Shown here: positions 56,736 to 64,000 of the stretch, one piece after another
Layout: the number at the start of each line of letters is the position of its first letter
How positions within the stretch are numbered: position 1 is the stretch's first letter
Assembly (NCBI GenBank): GCA_010093685.1
Contig: MU006219.1
Span: forward strand, 1,011,531 to 1,075,530
Source: Ophiobolus disseminans
Lineage: Eukaryota; Ascomycota; Dothideomycetes; Pleosporales; Phaeosphaeriaceae
Reading direction: 5' to 3'
DNA length: 64,000 bases
Made by a program: the position numbers and the translations under genes
Notes under the pieces: model-generated
What the model was told of the DNA's origin: nothing
The model's input: only the letters and a program-made list of their open reading frames with translations
Database searches by the model: none

Positions 56736-59700
56736 ATGTTGCGCAACACTCTGCGCCAGTGCGCCCGGAAGCTGCAGAGCTCGCCGGCGCGCGCAGGCCT
56801 CTCGACACTCTCCGCCTCGCCGTCACGGACCGCCCTCCAGACATGCCGCCGCCCTCTTGCACTTGCACCGCGGCGAACCTACGCCATTGCCGCCGAGGAC
56901 ACCAACAAGGGCGTTGTGCGTGGCTCTCCTGCTTCGTGTATTGAAGTTTTCGGGCCACAGCTAACAATGACCACATAGGACGCCAATGACTCGTTTCTGC
57001 AGGGCAACACGGCCAACTATGTCGACGAGATGTACATGCTGTGGAAGCAGGAGCCCTCGAGCGTGCACGTCTCATGGCAGGTCTACTTCCGCAACATGGA
57101 GTCCGGCGACATGCCCACCTCGCAGGCCTTCCAGCCGCCGCCCACGCTCATAGCGCCCCACGGCGGCATCGGACCAGACTTCAAGCCCGGCATGGGCATG
57201 GCCTCGTCCTCGGACTCGGACGTCATGAACCACTTGAAGGTGCAGCTGCTCGTGCGCGCGTACCAGGCGCGAGGACACCACAAGGCCCGCATCGACCCGC
57301 TGGGTATCCGTCTGGAGGCGGAACAGTTCGGATACAGCAAGCCGCGCGAGCTCGAGCTCTCCCACTACAACTTCACCGAGAAGGACCTGGACCAGGACAT
57401 CGAGCTTGGACCCGGTATCCTCCCAAGGTTCAAGACGGAGCAGCGCAAGAAGATGAAGCTGCGGGAGATCATCGAGGCTTGCGAGCGTCTGTACTGCGGC
57501 CCGTATGGCGTTGAGTACATCCATATCCCCGACAGGGAGCAATGCGACTGGCTCCGTGAACGCCTCGAGATTCCACAGCCGTTCAAATACTCGGTCGACG
57601 AGAAGCGCCGCATCCTCGACCGTTTGATTTGGGGCACCAACTTCGAGGCCTTCTTGGCGACCAAGTACCCCAACGACAAGCGCTTCGGTCTGGAGGGCGG
57701 AGAGTCTTTGATTCCTGGTATGAAGGCCTTGATCGACCGCAGCGTTGACTATGGCGTCAAGGACATTGTCATCGGTATGCCGCATCGCGGACGTCTCAAC
57801 GTGCTCTCCAACGTCGTCAGGAAACCCAACGAGTCCATCTTCAGCGAGTTTGCCGGAACTTCTGAGCCCAACGACGAGGGCTCCGGTGACGTCAAATACC
57901 ATCTTGGAATGAACTTCGAGCGGCCCACGCCATCCGGTAAGCGTGTCCAGCTCTCTCTCGTCGCCAACCCGTCCCATCTCGAAGCCGAGGACCCAGTCGT
58001 GCTCGGTAAGACCCGCGCGATTCTGCACTACAACAACGACGAGAAGGACGCGCGCAGCGCTATGAGTATTCTTCTGCATGGCGACGCTGCCTTTGCTGGC
58101 CAGGGTGTCGTGTACGAGACCATGGGCTTCCACTCCCTACCCAGCTACCACACAGGTGGAACCATTCACATCATCGTCAACAACCAGATCGGTTTCACCA
58201 CAGATCCTCGCTTTTCTCGATCCACCCCGTACTGCTCGGATATTGCCAAGGCTATCGACGCACCGGTATTCCACGTCAACGGTGACGACGTTGAAGCGCT
58301 CAATTTCGTGTGCCAGCTGGCTGCCGACTTTCGTGCCGAGTTTAAAAAGGACGTTGTTATTGACATGGTCTGCTACCGAAAGTCGGGCCACAACGAGACC
58401 GATCAGCCGTTCTTCACTCAGCCATTGATGTACAAGAAGATTGCTGAGCAGCCACCAACTCTGGACATCTACACCAAAAAGCTCCTGGAGGAGAAGACGT
58501 TTACCAAGGAGGACATTGAGGAGCACAAGGCCTGGGTGTGGGGTATGCTCGATGAGAGCTTCAACCGCAGCAAGGACTACCAGCCCTCCGGAAAGGAGTG
58601 GCTCACCTCCGCCTGGAACGGCTTCAAGTCGCCAAAGGAACTTGCTACTGAAGTCCTCCCCCATCTGCCTACTGCTGTCGAAGCACCACAGTTGGAACAT
58701 ATCGCGGAGAAAATCGGAGGAGGGCCTGAAAACTTTACCGTGCATCGTAATCTCAAGCGTATCTTAGCTGGGCGCACTAAGACTGTCACTGAGGGCAAGA
58801 ACATCGACATGGCGACAGCAGAAGCTTTAGCATTCGGTACTCTCTGCATGGAAGGTCACCATGTCCGTGTGTCTGGACAGGATGTTGAGCGTGGTACCTT
58901 CTCTCAGCGCCATGCTGTCTTGCACGACCAGGAGACTGAGAAGACCTACACACCTCTTCAGCACCTGAGCGACGACCAAGCTACCTTTGTCATCTCCAAC
59001 TCCTCGCTAAGTGAGTATGGAGTGTAAGCCAATCCCCCATCTTGTTTTCGTAGCAAAATACTAACCAGTGCGCAGTCTTGGCTTCGAGTACGGATACTCG
59101 CTGTCCTCGCCCAACGCTCTCGTCATGTGGGAGGCCCAGTTTGGTGACTTCGCAAACACCGCTCAAGTCATCATCGATCAATTTGTTGCTTCTGGCGAGG
59201 TCAAATGGCTCCAGCGTTCCGGTCTTGTAATGAGCTTGCCGCACGGTTACGATGGTCAAGGACCCGAACACTCATCTGCACGTATGGAGCGCTACTTGCA
59301 ACTAGTCAACGAAGACCCTCGCATTTTCCCATCTCCGGACAAGCTCGAGCGTCAGCACCAGGACTGCAACATCCAGATTGCCTACTGCACAAAGCCATCC
59401 AACTATTTCCACTTGCTACGTCGCCAGATGAACCGCCAATTCCGCAAGCCGCTCGTTCTCTTCTTCTCTAAATCGCTGCTGCGTCACCCTCTTGCTCGCT
59501 CCTCTATCGAGGAGTTCACTGGCGAATCGCATTTCGAATGGATCATCGAAGACCCAGCTCATGCTAGCGGCGACATTGGCTCCCACGAAGAGATCAGCCG
59601 CGTCGTTCTCTGCACGGGTCAGGTTTACGCCGCACTCGTCAAAGAGCGTGAGACTCGCGGTCTCAAAGATGTGGCCATCACTCGAATCGAGCAGCTCAAC

Positions 59701-59991
59701 CCTTTCCCATGGCAACAGCTCAAGGAGAATCTCGACTCATATCCCAATGCCCAGAACATCATCTGGTGCCAAGAAGAACCGCTCAATGCTGGTGCCTGGA
59801 GCTTCACCCAACCCAGGATTGAGACCTTGCTCAACCAGACTGAGCACCACAACAGGAGGCACGTCTTGTATGCTGGACGCAACCCCAGTGCATCTGTCGC
59901 TACCGGCCTGAAGAACTCACATAAGAAAGAGGAGAAGGACTTGCTCGAGATGGCATTTACGGTCAAGCAGGACAAGTTGAAGGGCGAGTAG
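56736..59991 (+). CDS. KGD1: 2-oxoglutarate dehydrogenase E1 component, mitochondrial
   Basis: Exons 56736..56915, 56979..59023 and 59076..59991 give 1046 aa. The presequence is Arg/Ser-rich (MLRNTLRQCARKLQSSPARA). The N-terminal domain starts DSFLQGNTANYVDEMYMLWK. The thiamine diphosphate core shows GMPHRGRLNVLSNVVRKP, HGDAAFAGQGVVYETMG, TIHIIVNNQIGFTTDPR, and VFHVNGDDVEALNFVC. The transketolase-like C-terminal half has LGFEYGYSLSSPNALVMWEA and SGLVMSLPHGYDGQGPEHSS. It decarboxylates 2-oxoglutarate in the TCA cycle and passes the succinyl group to E2 (Kgd2). Introns are 63 nt (GTGCGT/CATAG) and 52 nt (GTAAGC/CTAAC/GCAG). The second uses the donor after GGAGT rather than the upstream GTGAGT, because only this restores SEYGVLGFEYG. 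Confidence 0.97.
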
Positions 59992-61120
59992 ATGCGTTTG
60001 GGGCAATCTTTGAATTTCATTGTGATTCCCATTGTTCCATTCCTTGGATCTCAAGTTTTACGCAGTTGGACACTTGGGGAAGACACTGGTCATGGTTGAT
60101 TTGCTGTACATTTGCATAGATTGGAGCGTATGTATAGCGCCTGTAGTATAAAAGACTCGTTTCTGTTCACCAAGGACTCTCCTTTTTGGCCACATCGTGA
60201 CTTGCCAGCTAAACCTACGGTTCACCCCTATCATATGTCCAGTCTTCAGTATCGTTCGTCTCGGTGCAACGTCACCCGAATATCCTCAACACACGAGAAT
60301 CTCTCCCAGACCTCTGCAAGCCATCGGCACGTCTCGACTCATCCGGAAGATTGTGCTGCGCGGGATATTTTTCCGTTCCGACAATGCGCGGCAAGATGAT
60401 GTCGGCTTCAAGCTGTAAGAGGAAGACACGTATGGAATCGACTATATCTTGAGTGTATAGAGAACTATACAAAGGTGCACCAAGTAAGTACTCGCAAACT
60501 GTAGCCGACCATGTTGTAGACCTCATCAACCTACAATATTTCAAGTTGAAGCTTCGCCGGATGCCATGGTGATGGTTCTTATATCCGCGGGCCGGAAGAT
60601 GTCGGGCACGTACTGCCCCGCCAAAACCCCTCCATAATTATTATCCGCACCTGCATCATCGCCAAAGCTCACGACACTGGCGGCATCCCGCAACAAAGCG
60701 CGTCCAACGACGTGTCGCCGAGCAGTCAGCGGAACAAGTTCGCGTAGTATGGCCAGACCATGGCCATTGGCGCGTCTTTGATGCTAACACGGATGTGCAA
60801 AGGCGGAGGCATCGTGAGCTCGTGACACGCGGTTGACTTGCCGAGGGGAAAGCTCCAACCAGTGTGAGCTGCAAACAAATACCGAAAGTGGTCCGCTGCC
60901 CCGATTCTACCCACTTGGACCCAGGTCTGACTTCATAGTAAATCTTCCGTGTCAATTGAATTTGCTTCTTCCTTCCATTCCACTGACATCTTACTCCCTG
61001 TTGCTCGCGTCTCTCACATCCTCCGACGCCCAACTCGAACACTTCGAATTACCGCTTGCTTCGTCCACCTTGACTTGGCTCGAGATCAGTAACTTACACG
61101 AAAAGAAAGACAAAGACGGC
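59992..61120. other. intergenic, OGDH 3' flank and FBPase promoter
   Basis: About 1.1 kb. Frames on both strands lack motifs. The right half should carry the promoter of the gluconeogenic FBPase gene. Carbon-source control is expected from the family, but I did not identify a definite CreA or activator site. Confidence 0.45.
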
Positions 61121-62328
61121 ATGGCGTCCAACGGTAGTGGAGAGAAGAAGGGAGAGGCTGTCAACACAGACATCATTACTCTCACACGTTTTCTAACGGA
61201 AGAGCAATCGAAACACAAGGAGGCCACGGGAGACTTCACGTACGTTTCCAAGTCTCGAGGGCTCTTTCGGAGAGAAGCTGACAGAAATCCGCCAGACTAC
61301 TTTGCCATGCCCTTCAATTTGCGTTTAAGAGTATTGCGTACTACATCCGGAGAGCAAGTCTGATCAACGTATGCAAAACACTATCATCGAATACGTTACA
61401 AGGTGCTAATTGATGTTCCAGCTCACCGGCCTTCAAGGCACATCCAACACCACCGGCGACGAGCAAAAGAAACTCGACGTAATCGGCGACGAGCTATTCA
61501 TCAGCGCCATGCGCTCGTGTGGCCGCGTCCGCCTCCTCGTCTCCGAAGAACAAGAAGAATGCATTCTCTTCAACGAGTTCCCCAACGCGCGCTACGCCGT
61601 CGCATGCGACCCCATCGACGGATCCTCCAACCTCGACGCGGGAGTCTCGGTCGGCACCATCTTCGCCGTGTACAAGCTGCCCGAGGGTGCAAAGGGCACA
61701 AAGGAAGAGATGCTCAAGCCCGGAACCGAAATGGTTGCGTCCGGCTTCACAATGTACGGCGCGTCTGCACAGCTTGTTATCACGATGAAGGGCGGCAATG
61801 TCAACGGCTTCACGCTCGATAACGCATTTGGTGAATTCATCCTCACCCACCCGGACATGAAGTGCCCGAAGAAACGCGCGATCTACTCGGTCAACGAGGG
61901 TAACTCGCTATACTGGGAAGACCCGGTCAAGGAGTGGTGCCATAGCCTCAAGAACCCGGAGGAGGGCGGGAAACCGTACTCGGCGAGGTACATTGGAAGC
62001 ATGGTGGCAGATGCATACAGGACGCTGTTGTACGGTGGCATCTTTGCGTATCCGGCGGACAAGAAGAGTCCGAAGGGCAAGCTGAGGATTCTGTACGAGT
62101 GTGCGCCCATGGCGATGGTGTTTGAGAATGGTGAGTCTTCACGGCATGAATTCCGAACTTTGAATGGTCTGCTAACCAAATGTAGCCGGCGGTATGGCAA
62201 TCAACAGCAAAATGGAACGCATGCTAGAAGTTGTGCCCGAGCACATTCACGATCGGTCGGGTATCTTTATGGGTTCGGAGGGCGAGGTGCAGAAGGTTCT
62301 TGATGCGCATAAGAAGCACCAGAAGTAG
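61121..62328 (+). CDS. FBP1: fructose-1,6-bisphosphatase
   Basis: Exons 61121..61239, 61296..61368, 61422..62130 and 62186..62328 encode 347 aa. It hydrolyses fructose 1,6-bisphosphate to fructose 6-phosphate, the committed gluconeogenic step. Motifs: DIITLTRFLTEEQ at the start, GDELFISAMRSCGRV, VSEEQEE with metal-binding Glu, the DPIDGSSNLDAGVSVGTIF signature, and the substrate loop RYIGSMVADAYRTLLYGGIF followed by LRILYECAPMAMVFENAGG. The length is normal for fungi. The N-terminus is MASNGSGEKK, so Pro is not at position 2, unlike the yeast Pro/N-degron form. Introns are 56, 53 and 55 nt with standard borders, all keeping frame. Confidence 0.96.
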
Positions 62329-62536
62329 ATATTTTGGAAAGCGATTTCTCTCGACGAATTACTATTGAACATTCAAGATTTGACGTCTTTTCGCTTGCTT
62401 TGTGGACTACAGACTTCTTCTTCTCACAGTCTTTTCATGTTACGAGAACGTCGGTCGCGTGTCTCTGACCGACACTAGCGCGTGAAGCTCATGTGGGAGC
62501 TGTCAGTACCTAGGTAATCTACCAACACCAAGCATC
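62329..62536. other. short intergenic region
   Basis: About 200 bp between tandem genes: 3' flank of FBPase and promoter of the ribosome recycling factor gene. Nothing else is seen. Confidence 0.5.
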
Positions 62537-63485
62537 ATGTCGCGAACAACAATCTCGCGCACAGCTTTGCGCATAAGCTCCAGGGGCTCAATACGTACTC
62601 CTATGAGAGCAATTGAGACGCCATGTCGCAATCTGTAAGATTTGTGCCGATACAGCCCCCGCCCGTACTCGGCTCACACCACATGCAACAGCACGCTTCG
62701 TTCAGCGACAACACCACAATGTCTCTTTCAAGTAACACGAAACTTCTCCGTCAGCTCGCAATTCGGCAAGAAAGCCGGCAAAGCGAACAAAGCGCACGCT
62801 CGCTCCGACTCGTCACCGCCCGTCAGCAATCCCGAGGGATCTACGCCCACGGACGAAGCCTACGATGTCTCGGGCCTGGAGTCGCAGATCCTCAAGGCAA
62901 TGGAGAAGCTGACACATGACCTGAGTCAACTACGCGGCGGCGGCAAGCTCAACCCAGAGATTGTAGAGAGCTTAAAGGTGCAGCTGGGCACGGCGGGGCA
63001 GGGCAAAGAGAGCATTAAGCTGGGCGACATTGCGCAAGTAGTCCCTCGGGGGCGGATGCTCAATGTAATCTGTGGCGAAGAAGCAGTACGTCCACCACAC
63101 ACTTGATACGATTGCAAATTAACCCACCCCACAGCACATCAAACCCATCACAACCGCCATCGCCGCCTCCCCGCACTCCCTCACGCCCCTCGCACCCGAG
63201 CAATCTAACCCCCTAACCATACAAGTCCCGCTCCCCCCGCCTACCGGCGAATCTCGCCAAGCTGCCGTCGACGCTGCGGTCAAGGCGTCGGAGAAGGCGG
63301 ACAAGTGGATACAGACGGCGAGACAGGAACATAATAAACGGTTGCGCAAGTACGAGCTCAATAGGGAGGTGCTCCCGGATGATTTGCAGAAGGCGAAGAA
63401 GCGCATGGAGGATGTGGTGAAGAAGGGGCATACGGAGGTTAAAAGGATTGCGGATGGGGCGAAGAGGGTGTTGGAGAGTCAGTAG
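62537..63485 (+). CDS. RRF1: mitochondrial ribosome recycling factor
   Basis: Exons 62537..62634, 62692..63085 and 63135..63485 encode 280 aa. The N-terminus (MSRTTISRTALRISSRGSIR) is a good mitochondrial presequence. The RRF fold shows QILKAMEKLTHDLSQLRGG, with N-P-E-I/V-x-x-L at KLNPEIVESLKVQL and GDIAQVVPRGRMLNVICGEEA. After the last intron come HIKPITTAIAASPHSLTPL, VPLPPPTGESRQAAV, and the long C-terminal helix ending KRIADGAKRVLESQ. It splits mitochondrial ribosomes after termination, so it acts directly after the release factor encoded at 13786. Intron 1 uses the CAACAG acceptor at 62691, the only one that keeps the frame. Intron 2 is 49 nt (GTACGT/CACAG). Confidence 0.9.
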
Positions 63486-63652
63486 GTTGGTGATGGCATG
63501 TGAAACGAACATAGATGATCTCCAGGAAATGTTTAAACACGTTCAAAAGTGTCTGGTGAAAAGGACTTCGGGTGGATGATGACTGCTGCGGTTGATTCCT
63601 TTTCTTCGCAACTAGAGGCTATTACAGCCAAAGTCAACTCACATTTTACTTC

Positions 63653-63919
63653 CTAAATCCATCCCTCCCCCAACCTCTTTCCACTCCACCCCAAATCCGC
63701 CCCCTCATACTCCCGCCCATACCACCTAATCACAGCATTCTCCCCCTCCCTCTCCCTTTTCTCAGCTTCTTCCCACGCCTCGTCGCCCCCAACCGCCATG
63801 CTCTTACAATTCAGCGTAATCAAACTGCTCATGAAGTCGCTCCTGGCAAGTAAGCGCGGACAGGTTTCGAGTGGTTCATCGGACATTTCGGAGGGCGTGA
63901 TGAGTGCGACGGTTTTATC
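63653..63919 (-). CDS. C-terminal exon or short gene of unknown function, at window edge
   Basis: An open frame reads DKTVALITPSEMSDEPLETC to ...LGWSGKRLGEGWI. A CAACGCAG acceptor (63920-63922) directly precedes GATAAAACC, so this may be the last exon of a gene that continues beyond 64000. Alternatively the 77-aa ORF starts at the ATG ending at 63886, with the stretch before it as leader. The peptide is acidic in the middle (EEAEKREREGENAV) with Trp/Tyr near the end. No family is recognised. Confidence 0.4.
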   Translation of the reverse strand, partial: DKTVALITPSEMSDEPLETCPRLLARSDFMSSLITLNCKSMAVGGDEAWEEAEKREREGENAVIRWYGREYEGADLGWSGKRLGEGWI

Positions 63920-64000
63920 CTGCGTTGGAGGTGAATAGTAAGTATAGAGTGGGAATATTAAGGTTGAGGTTGAGGTTGAGTAAGAGGGAAGGATGCAGAT
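63920..64000. other. right window edge
   Basis: A short flank with a GGTTGA-type hexamer run (GAGGTTGAGGTTGAGGTTGA near 63962-63981). It is either intron/leader of the minus-strand gene or promoter; the gene is cut by the window end. Confidence 0.4.

Noticed and set aside
57072..58133. 353-codon antisense frame inside the OGDH gene
   Set aside because: Same reason: GC3-rich coding strand opens the opposite frame. No motif.
1..64000. CRISPR arrays, operons, ribosome binding sites or prophage
   Set aside because: The sequence is eukaryotic nuclear DNA with spliceosomal introns; no regularly spaced repeat array of that kind is present.

Overview
The window is nuclear DNA of a filamentous ascomycete. 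The evidence is the many short spliceosomal introns (mostly 47-110 nt, GTRNGT donors, CTRAC/CTGAC branch sites, YAG acceptors), a filamentous-type Pab1, a Zn2Cys6 regulator, a TRI12-type transporter and mitochondrial housekeeping genes. Family resemblances point to Dothideomycetes, probably Pleosporales; this is inference, because no search could be run. I saw no operon, CRISPR array, tRNA, rRNA, plasmid or virus. Gene models were built by hand from reading frames and splice signals, so exon ends are predictions.

Left part (1-7 kb): a small dsRNA-binding-like protein with a zinc-ribbon-like tail, an F-box-like protein, dynactin p27 (DCTN6), a hypothetical protein and a beta-carbonic anhydrase. 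The carbonic anhydrase carries what looks like a spliceosomal twin intron (stwintron): one 55-nt intron splits the first base of another intron's donor site. It is the most interesting signal in the window.

Accessory stretch (8-31 kb): a DUF6604-type gene broken by several frameshifts, a YwrD-like gamma-glutamyltransferase, mitochondrial release factor 1, a TRI12-family MFS pump, a frameshifted secreted protein, a cellular reverse-transcriptase-like protein whose catalytic aspartates appear lost, a decayed repeat/coiled-coil gene followed by hairpin-forming repeats and an AT-rich relic, then a Zn2Cys6 transcription factor and more than 2 kb with little recognisable content.

Right part (31-64 kb): a BTB protein, a large Pro/Ser-rich scaffold-like protein, poly(A)-binding protein, a hypothetical protein with a perfect hairpin just upstream, a DNAJC28-like mitochondrial protein, a Ser-rich ORF interrupted by one in-frame stop, a small four-exon gene, TFIIH subunit Tfb1, 2-oxoglutarate dehydrogenase E1, fructose-1,6-bisphosphatase and mitochondrial ribosome recycling factor. 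Mitochondrial translation (release and recycling factors) and central carbon metabolism (OGDH, FBPase, carbonic anhydrase) are represented, but the genes are scattered and I see no biosynthetic cluster. Housekeeping frames are intact while the accessory genes are often broken, so the lesions look biological rather than a uniform sequencing artefact.
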